Made by a program: the position numbers and the translations under genes. Of a DNA stretch of 64,000 nt, positions 23,319 to 35,467 are shown piece by piece; position 1 is the stretch's first letter; each line of letters begins with the position of its first letter. The DNA comes from Cryptomeria japonica (Eukaryota; Streptophyta; Pinopsida; Cupressales; Cupressaceae), in the NCBI RefSeq assembly GCF_030272615.1, contig NC_081412.1:689758083-689822082 (forward strand), in the 5' to 3' direction. Under the pieces are notes generated by a model. That model did not search any database and was not told where the DNA came from. It worked only from the letters and a program-made list of their open reading frames with translations.

Positions 23319-23332
23319 GGGCTTTGATACCA
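23319..23332 (-). other. LARD-like element primer-binding site
   Basis: On the minus strand TGGTATCAAAGCCC lies three bases inside the right LTR edge. It is the initiator-tRNA-Met type site, also used by copia-1 and copia-2. Confidence 0.88.
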
Positions 23333-24414
23333 AAATGTCATGCCCAAAATTTTAGGGCAAAACACAACCAACAATTTTTATTTTTTTTAAAACTACTAAA
23401 ATTACATATCATCCATTATTTTAATTAGTTGTGATGTCTTAACAAGATGTTCCAAACGAATTATTACTTGATATAAAATACTAACATAACAATTATGATA
23501 ATTCCCATTATCCAGTGGAACGAATAAAATTTATAAGGGTAATATTATATTCACTCAAAAGTCCCTATCATTTCAATTGCGTATATTAGTACTTAATTAG
23601 ATCCATCTTCACTAAATAGTCATTAATAAATTTACTTGGTTCGACATCAATATTTAATAATTATCAAGTTCCCATCATCCTGTTAATACACCCTTTCTTA
23701 ATAATTCAATTAAATGTGGAATACTAAATGAATTAATTTTATTATCTCATTAAATTGTGTCAATAGATTGATTTAATCAAAACTCTCTAAAATAATTGAC
23801 GAAGACATAATTAATCTTCAACAGAAATTCATTAATTGATATTAGGAACTAGTTAAAATAGACCTAACACTTAGTTTTAGAAATGTCTATATTTTATTTA
23901 AACATACTTAAAAGGTGGTTTATACTAAATCAACTAAAAGGGTCGATTAAATCCATAACGAAAAATCGTTCTATAAGGTTTAATCTTTAAAACCTACATT
24001 TAGTTGGTCTGAAATTATTCCCTATAGACAATTAACAACCAACAGAATTAAATTTCCCTAAATGATTAACTCCAATATTAATATAACTTGAAACGACATT
24101 TTTATTAAAATATACCCATATATTTATTTTGAAACTTATGAAAAATATAAACACTTAATAAAATATTTAATCGAACATTATAGACCATTTATATCACTCC
24201 TGTTTTAAACTATGTACTTTTCAATTACCTTATAGACTAAACTATTTATCACCATTTTTATTCAAAACACATGTATATAGAACATTATTTGCTTTATAAA
24301 TATAAATGTCCCAACTACTTATCTAAAATATATATTAAGTAAATCCGGAAACCCATATTTCTTTATTTTATAAACACTAAATGGAATCTTAAATCTAAGA
24401 TCTACCCTACCCAT

Positions 24415-24478
<64 letters not shown>

Positions 24479-24480
24479 GT
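24415..24480. repeat. (CA)n(TA)n microsatellite
   Basis: About 48 bp of CA followed by about 17 bp of TA, at the position of the pure (TA)n in the other LTR. Confidence 0.95.
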
Positions 24481-24643
24481 TTCCATATTTAAAAATTATT
24501 CATTCATACCCTAACAAAATATTATATATAATATAAAATTGTTCTATAATTAAAAAAAAACTCATCCTTCTTTTACTTTACCCTAACCCTACTCAGGGCT
24601 AGGGTTTTATCTTTCTCTTTTTTTTTCATTGTATCACGCAGGG

Positions 24644-24965
24644 ATAAAGGAGAGAGCGGTGGGGCATTTTAGGATAGGGCGGAGTGAATGGCAGTTGGTG
24701 GTGGCATTTTTGTAAGGGCGGGCGAAGGGGAATAGTGGGGGCTCCCTGCAGGGTAGCTACTGCCGAGCCTGTGGGTCTCGGCCCACAGTGGCAGCCTTGG
24801 CCGCTGTTGGGGGTCGCGGCCTATAACCTGGCAATGCCACTGCTGTGGGGCGCTGCCCACAGAGGGGTGGGAGGGCCGAAGCCTTCCCCACTACAGGTAG
24901 CAGCCCACAGTAGTGGCTACAGCTGCTGCTGGAGGGTCACAGCCCACGGTGTAGGGGGTCGAGTT
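24644..24965. other. GC-rich block inside LARD-like LTR (right copy)
   Basis: Counterpart of 16174-16490. Many differences are CG in the left copy against TG or CA here (for example GGCGGCGGCG against GGTGGTGGCA). A few go the other way, so both copies have lost CpGs independently. Confidence 0.7.
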
Positions 24966-27900
24966 CCCCACAAAAATTAGGTTGTAAATTTTTATTTATT
25001 TTTTATTTCCTTTTTTTTAAAAAACAAAAAAATTAAAATATAAATTTTATAGTAAGAAATTTATGAATTATATATATATATACACACACACAAATACAGT
25101 AAAAACATAGATATTTTCTTTTTAAAACAATTATAAATAAATATATATACATACATATATGTATATATTTATTTATATGTCTATAATTCAAATGCATACC
25201 AAATTTTAGGATTATTTCATCTATGCCTTAGGTACAATCATTTTTTTGACCTTTTTACCAGATTGTTCTAAAAATAACTAGATTTTAATCCGTTGTATAT
25301 ATATATATCTTAAACATTAATTTTCAAAAGAAATCAGAGATAGACTATTTAGCTGAAGTTTTATTTTCTGCAATAAAAGCAAATAACAGATTTAACTAAT
25401 TCCTAAACAACAACTATATTAAATTTAGGATTTATTATGAATAAAAGAAAACAGATTTAAATAAATCAAACTAGCTACTTTATTAATAAAAAATAATCAT
25501 TTAAATTAACTATAGAGATTTGCATGATAAATCTACTTAGCCTTAATATGCATTTGGGCATTAAATTGATAGAGGTAAAATACTTATTTTTCTTCTACTA
25601 ACATACAAGCTTGCTTCTACGGTTCTTTCCATTATTTTCATTATGCATAAAGAAACATTCGAACTTTTATTTTGAGAGTAACATGAAATGCAACAATTGA
25701 TGTTTCCAATTAACTATAGGTAACCCAACCCAAAATAACATTTCATCCTTTCTATAATAACTTAGTAAAATCAAACATTTCTTTAGGACATATTATGAAT
25801 ACATTATTTCAATAATACAAGTGGTAAAACACCCATTTAGTCTTTCTTTTCTAGAAACAAAAATTTTAAATAAATAATACATTCTTTTCAATAAATACAA
25901 CATGCAGCTCTGGTGTACAATTATACAATTGAATATAGTGTCTCTTTTCTTATTCTCTTTTCTGCAAATAAAAAATGAAACAACTTCTAGCTTGTCCCTT
26001 TATTTTATTTCCAAGCAAGTTTCCTGCAAATAAATCAAAACTATGACCATGGAGTGCTCACCTCCTAGCCTAGGCTAATTGGTACCCACCCCCGAGCTTG
26101 GAGAACCAAGCCCTAGACATGTAACAAGCATGCAAACACAAAAGATAGAATACACACAAACTCAAAACACACTCCCAACCCGGGGCTACACTGCACCACA
26201 CATTGGTGATGTTCTTTTCAAGGGTGGTAGTGGACCAAGTACCCTGAGGAGACTGCAAGTATGGTAAAACAAATAGCCACCTCATGGCAAACCAAATACA
26301 TCAAGTATAACATAATCAACACCTTATTCCTTATGCCCCCCAAGGCTTTCATGCCTTATTTCTCTCCTTATGACCCCCAATGCATAAACAATCCATGCAG
26401 CAAGGGTCACTTAAATTCCCTTGTGATTGCTCTCATAATGAGAGTCTCTCACTTGAGGGCTGTCACTTCTACCACCCACAGGATGCTCCTCTCTCCCAAG
26501 AGTAGGAGGTCTTGATTACTCCCAAAACACATACAATGTATAAACATGAAATACCCAATAAATTTCCAAGAGGACATGCACAGAAAACTAGTCTCTTACA
26601 CGAACATTACTTTCAAAAACACATGCAATAAGAAATCCATTATAAGAAAGATACGACCAACCTTAATCTGCCCAAAGGTATACTAGTTTTGTTGAGGATG
26701 AGCAGCCCAATTCCACGATTCTTCTCTTTCTACCCTTAGCAAAATTCTCAATAAAAAATCTAGCTTATTCTTTTTAGAATTCTTTTGTCTGCAAAAATGG
26801 AGAGTGGGTGTTTACCCACAAATTTTCTAATTCTTACTTAAGAAGCCCATTGTGAGAGTTCTCACAAGTTTCTAAAAACTAAAAAGGAAGGTAAGGTAAA
26901 ATGGGAAAGGGAACTCTCATTCGAAAAGGAAGGTTTTCAACATAGTTCAAGTCTTCTAATTCAATTTTCGCACAACTTAGAAAAGTCACTTTTTAGGGTG
27001 TCCAAAAGGTCACATGGGAGTAGAAACTTGCCTAAAATTACCCCTAACCCTTAGGTATACCTTATGGGCTTTAGGAAACCCTATTAAACTACCCCTAGGT
27101 GTCCATTTAACCCTTTGTTAACCCCTCTGAAGTTTATTTTCGGGTCAAACCTATGTTGACCATCCCAAAGATTCTTTACCCAAGGCTTTTATGGAATCTC
27201 ATTACATTAATTGAAAAAGCTATAGTTAAACAATTCCCACCAAGAGACAAATTTAAAAATTCAAACATAAATCTACACATGTGTCAAGTGACTTAAGGAA
27301 AATACTTTTACAAATTCATACATGAAATCGTCTCTTGTGGATTTTACATAAATCAATTAAATAACACTTAACACACATGCATCATTTACTATTACAAATA
27401 AAATACAACACAACAGGGTGTTATCTCTCCAAATAGACAAACCCTGGCTTTACGCACATACATAGGTCTAGGTTTGGTTCTTCGTAATATTTCCATGGTC
27501 ACATGGATAACTCCCTGCACATCTCAATTACACATTAGTGGCATCAAATAACCGCATATAATATAAGGCACATGAATTAGCATACACATCAAACACTTCG
27601 CATACAATTTTCATTTGAACAATTCAATATATCTCATATCCAATTAAATCCACATAAGAGATTATCATAATTCTCGTAATTTTGGTCCACACATAGAACA
27701 TACATCTTAATTCTATTATCATGATAAATTCCTACAAATCCAATAATGATATACATCATCTCCAATTTATCGTATTCTAGTATCATGTAGAGTTCTTTAT
27801 CATAAGGCATATAAATGAAGCATCAACTTTTATCAATGCTATTCAATCACGAAATCATATAAGTTCTACATCCAAACATAGATGACCTACAAGAAATCAA

Positions 27901-28120
27901 GATTATCCAATCAATGGATCTTTTAGGATTTCAAATTCATAACACATCAAAATGTACACCACAAGGTGCAATAACTCTATAACTTGGTTCAATTACTTTT
28001 CTCACCAATCTATTTGTCTAACATAGTCCATTCTATTGAATTATAAAGCATTTATTAATAGGGTCAAACATGGTCAACTAAGTTAATTAAAGCTTGGTTT
28101 GGGGAAGGCCTTACAGAGTT

Positions 28121-28929
28121 ACCCTGTTAAGGGATTTGAATCAAGCTAGTTAAAGATACCCTATTAAGGGATTTGTATCAAGCCAATTAAGACTACCCTG
28201 TTAAGGGATTTCACAACTGTTGAAGTGGTTAGAGATCAATAGGAATTATAATTATCTGGTAACAACACTCAATGCTAATACAAATCTGTTTTGGCTCCTC
28301 TTCACCTTCTGCACATTCACTTTGTAGGTATCTCTTCTCTCCTTTGGTCTAGCAAGAATCACGTATCACTTCCCTAGGATACACACACACAACTTTTGCC
28401 AACAACCTTAGAAAGAAACACAACATCGACCTTATAGGAAACATACAGGTCGGTAGCAAAAACCCTAAACCCTAAACCTATTAGGTTAAGCAATTCGAGC
28501 AGTTTGATCCTGACCATTGAATCATACTGCATGAAATGTAACAATCTTGAATCTATCTCAAGACATTCTCCATCATCCATTATCCACCGATTTCATGGCA
28601 GTTGATGACCCATCACGCGTTATCACCGTTTGATAGACTTCACTCATTCCCGAGGTAGATAGGAATAGTCTTCTTCATGGAAGAACCTTCACGCGCACAG
28701 GGCTTACGTGGCAACATGATCTGTTTTCCGTTATACTGTTGACTCATCACATAAAGAGCACCAATTGAGTCACACAGGCTTGAGGTACTCCAATCGAAAA
28801 TCCTGAAGTGGAAACTACCTACCAACCGGTAGTCACACAGTGCTTCCATGTGCCAGTTCCCATAACTACATGCCGGTTCATCTTGAACAAAATATGTCGC
28901 TTCACTTTGGCATGTAAACCAGTTCATAC
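28121..28929 (-). repeat. copia-2 5' LTR, segment 2
   Basis: It continues the copia-2 LTR alignment from ACCCTGTTAAGGG (compare 8953 onward) to CCAGTTCATAC (compare about 9747-9757). It lies between the LARD-like element and element B. Confidence 0.9.
28925..28929. repeat. target-site duplication of element B (CATAC), left
   Basis: CATAC at 28925-28929 and 39040-39044. The uninterrupted LTR has GGTTCATACATATGTCGG once (about 9748-9766), which confirms the insertion point. Confidence 0.92.
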
Positions 28930-30395
28930 TGTAGATAGGAATTTGGAAATCATCAAAGCAAATATAAATATTAAACTAGCTCAATCACAAAACCAGATTG
29001 CAATGATAACAATCCTAAAAACATTCAATAGAAAACATGAAGACAAGATATTTTAAAATGAAATTAAAGAAAACCAAATGTAGATATCTCCTTCATAATT
29101 CTCCATTGTCCTTCTTTATCCTTCAAATTGCTTTGTTTGTGGATCTCACCTACAAGTACATAAGCATAATATGAAAGCAAGATTGACAAGACAACATAAA
29201 GATTCTAGAAGCGTGATTGATTGATCGATCGAGGACCATGATTGAAGAAATTCATCCAATTTATAGATAAAATGGAGAAAAGACAAGATTAGCCTAAAAA
29301 GATTTGAAAGGAAATTTCAAATCAAGAATGACAAAATTGACACTTTCTATCTATGCAAGATTGATTGATTGTCAAATTATGACAAATTGACAAAGTTGCT
29401 ATGCAAAATTGATTGATTGACAAATTATGACAAGATTTCTATGTCATTCCCATGAAATTAGGGGAATTATCAGAGAAAATTGATGAAAATTAGAAAATTA
29501 GGAATTAGGAGAAATTAGTAAATTAGAAAATTAGGTAAATTAATTAATAATTTTCATTCATTAATTAACTCACAAAAAGAGGGAGGAATTATTTAGCCAA
29601 TTAAATAAATATTTAATTGTGACAAGAAGACTTAGGATAAATAAATAAATTATTTAACCTAGAGTGAAAATGACAAACAAGATTAAATGAATAAATCATA
29701 AAACCTTAGAAGATGAATTAGAAATGCAAGGATGACAATTAGGTCTTGACAAAAGATAATTGATGTCGATTCGATCATGATTTTGATTAACAAAGGACCA
29801 ACGCTGACGAACGATTGAGATTGGTTGACAAACTGACCAAGATTGATAAAGAGACCAAATTGATAGGTGCCAATTGACGAGGAACAATGACTAATTGATC
29901 CAAATTGACATGATTGAATAAGGACAATGATCGATGACAAATCAATCGCAAAATGACAAGATTGACTAGGACAAGGATCAATGACGAATTGATCGCAAGA
30001 TGACAAGATTGACAAGGACGAGGATCGATGACAAATCGATTGCAAAATGACAAGATTGACAAGAGGACAAAACCCTAATTCTATCATGCGATTAGGATTG
30101 ATGATGTCCAAAATGAAATCAAATTGACGATGTCAAAATATGACAAATGAGCACGCACATTGATGCGACAGGATAAGATTGACCAAAATCATGACTAAAG
30201 ATTATTATCGACAAGACCAAATTTGAAAGCAAGACAAATGAAGAATTCAGAAGAAGGACTCGATGCTCGCAAATGATAAAGACCAAGTGCGCAACATAGA
30301 AGAAATGTTAATGCGACGCAAAAACCCTAAAATAAGGCAATTCCCAAATGTTAAAGTATGACTCCACAAGTGTTGACCATTTTTAGATGTCTACA
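28930..30395 (-). repeat. element B 3' LTR
   Basis: 1466 bp, collinear with 37628-39039. It carries an extra about 54 bp near 29354-29410, where CTATGCAARATTGATTGATTG occurs twice instead of once. It also contains a 47-bp triplicate at 29921-30065. Confidence 0.92.
29921..30065. repeat. 47-bp tandem triplicate in element B LTR
   Basis: GATC(G/A)ATGAC starts at 29929, 29976 and 30023, exactly 47 bp apart, each followed by a GCAARATGACAAGATTGAC block. The same array is in the other LTR at about 38570-38710. Confidence 0.88.
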
Positions 30396-30409
30396 TTTTG
30401 CCCCTCTTT
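30396..30409 (-). other. element B polypurine tract
   Basis: On the minus strand AAAGAGGGGCAAAA abuts the 3' LTR. It is identical to the element A tract at 6278-6291. Confidence 0.85.
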
Positions 30410-32555
30410 GAGACAATGCGATTCTAAGCGTTGTTTCAAAGAATGATAATGAAAATGCCCCAAACAATGAAAATAACATATGCATGCCCCCTCGAGGAAT
30501 TGGATGGAAAAATCTAGAAAAGAGGCCAAGTGATCGATAAGAATGATAGAAAATGATAGGTTCGAACGGACTGCCAAGACTGATGGAAGAAATGTTAGTA
30601 AGCAGAAATTAGATAGAGGACAGTTAGAGATGAAGGAAAACTTGCTTTTACAAATGCACATAAGTAGGTGAGAACCTTTATTTAATGTAGCAAAGTGGAT
30701 GCAGAGCATAATGGCATTGAAAGCCAGAGCTAGAATGCAACCCCTTTTGCAAAAGATAGACACATCGCACACAAGGAATGAGTGAAGCATCCTAGGGTGC
30801 ATACATCAAGGGTCGAGGTATGTGCAGCATTCACAAAGTGAATGTACTTATCATAGACACCCAATGATATAGTTACCCCAGTTTGTGACAAATATTCCAC
30901 AAATAGCAAACACAACAAAAAAAGGAAAGGGACCATGAACCATCTCGGTCACTCTAAATCACTCAGTGACATCATTGAGCCACATAGGAACATGATCGAA
31001 GCCAAAGATAAATCAATAAAAAGATAAGACCCACAAATTCAACCAAGTCAGACAAATAGTCTGATCGTCATTGTTAAAAGTGGAAAACAAGAATGATCAT
31101 GTTGTCTGGTTCCAAAGAATGCGGTACCCCATCTAAGATAGGACACAGTCTAGTTTCAAGTATACCACACCTTGTATAAGACCCCTGATAATGTTGACAA
31201 GGACCAATGGTAAAGTTGATGCTAATGTTTGATTGATAAGACAATGTTGATCAATTTGAATGCTTGGTTGAACAGTTCATCTGTGAATGCATGATTTCAT
31301 TAAAGCACAATGTTTGAAGCGAGTGTCGTTGGAGGTATGCTCAGCGATTTGTCTATGCACAAAGGGATCATTTATTGACAAAATGCAAAATGCTTGTTTT
31401 TGGATTTGGAGTTTCTTCAGGACATTAGTTGATTTTTTTTGGATTTTTTTTAGGACATTATTTGATTTTTTTGGATTTTTTTAGGACATTATTTGATTTT
31501 TTTGGATTTTTTCAGGACATTATTTGATATTTTTGGATTTTTTTAGGACATTTTAGCTGAAAATGAACACATTGTTTTTTTTATGTTTTTGAATGTTTTT
31601 AGGATTTTTTTCAATTTTTATGATTTTTTTCAGGACATTTTTCAATTTTTATGATTTTGTCCCCAGTGTCTAACAAGGAAAGGAATATGATAGGTGAATA
31701 AATAGGCTTGCTGAAATGATGGTGGATAGAGGGAAGACAAAGACCTCTTATCATGGAGACAATACGGATGCAATTTTCAAGGGCTATTGCGTGATGGGAC
31801 AAGAGACTGGATATGACAATGTAAAGCAGTGACATGGCATGAGGGACATGTCAAGAGGTTTTTGAAACCATGTTTAAATTTTGTGTCCTTATGTTAGATC
31901 AAGATCAAGGAATGAAAAAGAGTGTATGGATAGTGATAAGATATGGATAGGATAAGCAAGACCAAGAATGGATAAGGGACATGGACTGAAGGTTGGGGTT
32001 GGCTAAGGGATAGTGGCAGAAAGTTGCAATAAGCTAGGGAATATGGATGAAACGTTGTAATAAGCAAATGGATAAATGACCAAAAGTTGCAAACAAGATG
32101 CATGATTCTTGTGACGATCCTTAGCCTTGTCAAGATCAAAGGTGGAAAGGGAAACTGGACATGAGGGACAATAGGATATGAAGGGTAATGACATGGTATG
32201 ATAGGATAATGAAGGGCAAAAGGATATGATAGGATAAAACCTATCCCCAAGTACAGTATGCAAGAAGTTCATAGATTACACATGATGCCTATTTGCCAGG
32301 TTTTCACCAGTGGACAAATTATTTTTTGCGTTATGTTTTTTTTTCTTTTCTTTTTTTCAATTTTTCACTTTTTTTTTTTGTATTTTGAACTTTTCAATAG
32401 AAGATGGACACATGATAGGGGATGGAAGAAGGACTCAAGCGTATTTTTTTTTTTTTTGGATAGTAGCCTTGAAAAAAATGGACCATGACCTTTAAAAACA
32501 TGCTCAAAGACGTTGGTAGGATAAGGACATGGAAAAAGAGATGAAATTAAGGCAA
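30410..32555 (-). other. element B 3' region, non-coding
   Basis: No supported coding sequence. At 31430-31680 there is a run of TTTTTTGGATTTTTTTAGGACATTATTTGA units (about 27-30 bp, 6-8 imperfect copies). T-tracts lie at 32330-32380 and 32441-32458. GCCAGGTTTTCACCAGTGG near 32297 resembles GTTTTCACCA words in element A at 40912-41035, which supports a shared 3' region. Confidence 0.6.
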
Positions 32556-32559
32556 GGAT

Positions 32560-33045
32560 TTATGCAAAGGATTGGACCAAAGGGATAGAAGGATGGAAAA
32601 TATGCATTGGATAATGGATAGGGTATTGGAATAATTGTGCTTGAGTGGATGTAAATGAAGGAAAGATCAACATTGGCACACACCTTGAGGGGTGATGGAC
32701 TGATGGAGGAAGAGTGGATCTTAGATTGTGAGATTTGGATGGAGGAATAGCTTGGGATTTTGGGACATAAGGGCCCAAAATGGATGAAGAAGGTGATGGA
32801 GGAACAAATTTGAGAGGTTTGGATGGAGGAATAGTAATTTTAGATGCCAATTTTGATGTTTCTTTAGGCTTTTGTGCTTCAAGAAGCTACTTAGGGATCC
32901 ACATGGTTTTTGATTTTTCATGCTTTTGTGGTTCCTTGGAGTGCATTGCTTGCACAAGGGAGTTAGGAACCCATATATATTTTGACTGTGCTTTATTTTG
33001 CTCGGTGGGCCTTTGTGGCCTTTTGGATATTTCTTTTTCTTTATA
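32560..33045 (-). pseudogene. element B, downstream Pro/Ser-rich coding remnant
   Basis: On the minus strand the segment repeats motifs from the end of the 554-codon ORF: IPPSK, PSPSSSILGPY-P and IPPSKSHNLRS. It also has two W-(V/I)-P-(N/K)-x-L-x-x-A repeats near 32900-32975. A stop at 33048 and others separate it from the main ORF. It probably represents the former C-terminal part of the same protein. Confidence 0.5.
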
Positions 33046-33047
33046 GA

Positions 33048-34712
33048 TCATATTGTTCTTTGTTTTGACATGTCGATTATATTGGACATGTTGATCCTTG
33101 AATACATGTGGTTGCTAGACTGATGACTTTTATACTTGGCATCCAAATTGCTTGGAAGGGGAAAGGAATGCATGGATGGATATGAATGAAATGGACTTCT
33201 TTTGGATTGATGAAATTGACTCAAGGATGTGTGCCTTTGCTGACCTTTCATAGAGGATGAAGGGTTATAAGGACCTAAGATGGATGGAAAGTATGATGGG
33301 GAAGGTGTATGTTTTGATTTTGATGGAGGGATACAAACATCTTGAGAGTGAGTTGTGTAGACATGACCCTTAACATTTTGTTTCACATGAAGGGATTCTT
33401 GCTTATGGAGATCTACTCCTTTGCCTTTATGAATATCTTGACTTGTAGGATACTCTTTTCTTTGGGAAGAAGACGCGAGTCCATTATGAGGTGGATATGA
33501 TATGAGAGAAATAATAAGATCTTGAAGTGGATCGGATTGCACCAAAGTGGAAGAACCCAGTATGCATGTCAAGGGTTCATGAACATCTTGCACTAACACG
33601 TTAGAATCATGAGGGGGATTAGGATCGTGAGGGGGACTAGGATTGTGTAGTGGACATGGTTCAATGACAGGCTCTTCAAGAGATGGAATGGGAGAAATAA
33701 TGGGACCATCAAAAGAAATGTGATCTTGGAGTGTATATGGAGCATTAAGACAAGGATCTTGTGGAGGATTTAAAGGAATAATTTGATCTTGACAAGGAGG
33801 AAGATCATTGGAATCCTCTTTAAAGTTTCTTTTCTCTTGACTTTTAATGGGATCATCGGAAAGGATGGAAGGGATATCTTGATATTTCTTAGGAAGTGGA
33901 ATGTCAATGGGATTTGAAAAGACATTTTTTTCATGAAATGGAATGGGATCGTTTGGGATTGGATGGATTGGGATATCTTGATCTTGCTCGGGGAATGGAG
34001 TGTCAATAGGGCTTTGGATAGGATGGACAAGAATAGGGGAATCATCATGAGTGTCTGGGAACATGGGGTCTTGGTCAACAATTGGATGGGATGATAAGGT
34101 TTCAAGATCTTGATCTTCATCTATTTCAAGACACGTTTCTTCATGCTCTAAATTATCCTCTTGACATGAGGTTGGACTTTGGATATGCATGGATGATTCT
34201 AACAAGGAATCAATGTTTTGGCATGAAGGAAATGCACTTTGAACATTTGTGATGGATTTTGGCAAGGAATAAATGCTTGAACATGAGGAAGAGGGACTTC
34301 GAATGGAGTCCTCTAAAACAGGTAATGGCAATAAAGTGCATGGTTGCATTGGGTCTTGTATTTCTGAAACATGACAAGGATGTGCATCATGAATTGGATT
34401 ATCTTGGCAATCAATTATGGATAGCTCTTGGATAATTGCATCCTTGGGTGTATTGTTTGATGAGGACAATATGGAAGGTTCTTGGGAAACTTCTAGAGGT
34501 GTATGGATAGATGCCACTGGAGAGTCAATTTGTTTGTGGGGGGATGAGGCATTGCTAGACATAAGTGTATTATCTTGATCTTCTTCAAAGAACTCACTTG
34601 GTAGGTTCCTTAAGAGCCTTGCAATAAAGCCACCTTTCTTTTGAGGTTTTGACATGGTTATATCTGGAATTTGAACTTGTTTGGCAAGAATTTGGTCTTG
34701 GTTTGATGTCAT
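33048..34712 (-). CDS. element B Ser/Pro/Asp-rich ORF, unknown function
   Basis: Uninterrupted 554-codon ORF on the element strand, the longest in the window. The N-terminus has a basic patch (SKPQKKGGFIARLLRNLPSEFFEED); then follows a long low-complexity region rich in Ser, Pro, Asp, Gln and Ile with short words such as PIHPIPNDPIPFHE. The tail is more basic (CIPPSKSKHTPSPSYFPSILGPY ... HQSSNHMYSRIN). I recognise no domain, membrane segment or catalytic motif; it looks intrinsically disordered. It occupies the place of gag-pol in a family related to element A. The same frame extends upstream into the Gln-rich stretch across a TGA at about 34720, so Met 34712 may not be the native start. That it survived among broken genes may be chance or recent insertion. 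Confidence 0.55.
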   Translation of the reverse strand: MTSNQDQILAKQVQIPDITMSKPQKKGGFIARLLRNLPSEFFEEDQDNTLMSSNASSPHKQIDSPVASIHTPLEVSQEPSILSSSNNTPKDAIIQELSIIDCQDNPIHDAHPCHVSEIQDPMQPCTLLPLPVLEDSIRSPSSSCSSIYSLPKSITNVQSAFPSCQNIDSLLESSMHIQSPTSCQEDNLEHEETCLEIDEDQDLETLSSHPIVDQDPMFPDTHDDSPILVHPIQSPIDTPFPEQDQDIPIHPIPNDPIPFHEKNVFSNPIDIPLPKKYQDIPSILSDDPIKSQEKRNFKEDSNDLPPCQDQIIPLNPPQDPCLNAPYTLQDHISFDGPIISPIPSLEEPVIEPCPLHNPSPPHDPNPPHDSNVLVQDVHEPLTCILGSSTLVQSDPLQDLIISLISYPPHNGLASSSQRKEYPTSQDIHKGKGVDLHKQESLHVKQNVKGHVYTTHSQDVCIPPSKSKHTPSPSYFPSILGPYNPSSSMKGQQRHTSLSQFHQSKRSPFHSYPSMHSFPLPSNLDAKYKSHQSSNHMYSRINMSNIIDMSKQRTI

Positions 34713-34721
34713 GTTTTGATT

Positions 34722-35467
34722 TCAAACTAGATGTTGATCAAATTGGTTTGACATGTTCAAAATTTGGCTTGGTGCATATTGCAAGCTTTTTTTTTTAATT
34801 TTTGGTTGTGGTTGTTGACATTGATATGTTAGTTGAACTTGTTGATATTCCACCATTGGTTGAACCATTTGTTGACATTGTATAGTTGGTTGGACATATT
34901 GTTGAAATTGGACCATTGGTTGTGTCTGTTGGAAATGTTGGAACTGTTGAACAATTGGTTGTGATGGTTGAAAATCTTATTGATAGTAAACACCTTCTTG
35001 TTCTTGATGTGGAGGCACATAATGTTGTTGTCTCTTTTCCTGAAATTGTTTCATCATCTCTATTTGTGAGAGGAGAGCTAGTATGTCTAATCAGTCAATA
35101 AGAGATCTTACATCAATTGGCTCAATCTTTGGATTTTGACCTGGAAATTTTTGAAACATTTGGACATTTGTGATCTATTCTTCTCAATGTTTTTCACTCT
35201 TTATTCCAATATCTCCTTTTCTTGAGCTAGTTTCTCCTCTAGTTTTTGTATTTGGAGACTTGTTTCATCATAAAAAGTTTGATCCAAGTTCTGAGACATG
35301 TAGAGATTGGATTGACATGATTGATTTCTCAATTGTGATGACATGGCTTCGTAAGAAGGTTGAGACCTCATTTCAACAAACATGTCACTATGCAATGCAA
35401 CTAATGGGATTGACAAATGCAACCTAAAAGGATGACAATGCAACTTAATGTTTTTGTTGTTTTTCAA
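34722..35467 (-). pseudogene. element B Gln-rich and coiled-coil N-terminal region
   Basis: From about 35050 to 34722 the minus strand, in frame with the 554-codon ORF, is Gln-rich (QPIVQQFQHFQQTQPMVQFQ), with stops at about 34975 and 34720. Upstream in another frame, 35467-35201 ends with a probable coiled coil (LQIQKLEEKLAQEKEILE). A helical plus Gln-rich N-terminus would suit a Gag-like assembly protein, but I cannot show homology. Confidence 0.45.

Larger units (their letters stand above)
14863..28115 (-). mobile_element. LARD-like non-autonomous LTR retrotransposon with about 5-kb LTRs
   Basis: Two long direct repeats (14863-19855, 4993 bp; 23336-28115, 4780 bp), both TGTCATGCCC...GGCCTTACA, flank a 3480-bp interior. 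A purine tract adjoins the left LTR and a tRNA-Met-type primer site adjoins the right LTR, so the element is on the minus strand. The TSD GAGTT is perfect. I find no gag or pol motif in the interior or the LTRs. Long LTRs of about 4.5-5 kb with a non-coding interior near 3.5 kb are the described profile of cereal LARDs, so proteins must come from an autonomous partner. The LTR copies are still very similar apart from simple repeats. Confidence 0.85.
23336..28115 (-). repeat. LARD-like element 5' LTR
   Basis: 4780 bp, collinear with 14863-19855, and ending ...GGGGAAGGCCTTACA before the right GAGTT. It contains the CpG-depleted version of the GC-rich block and a (CA)n instead of a (TA)n microsatellite. 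Confidence 0.92.
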
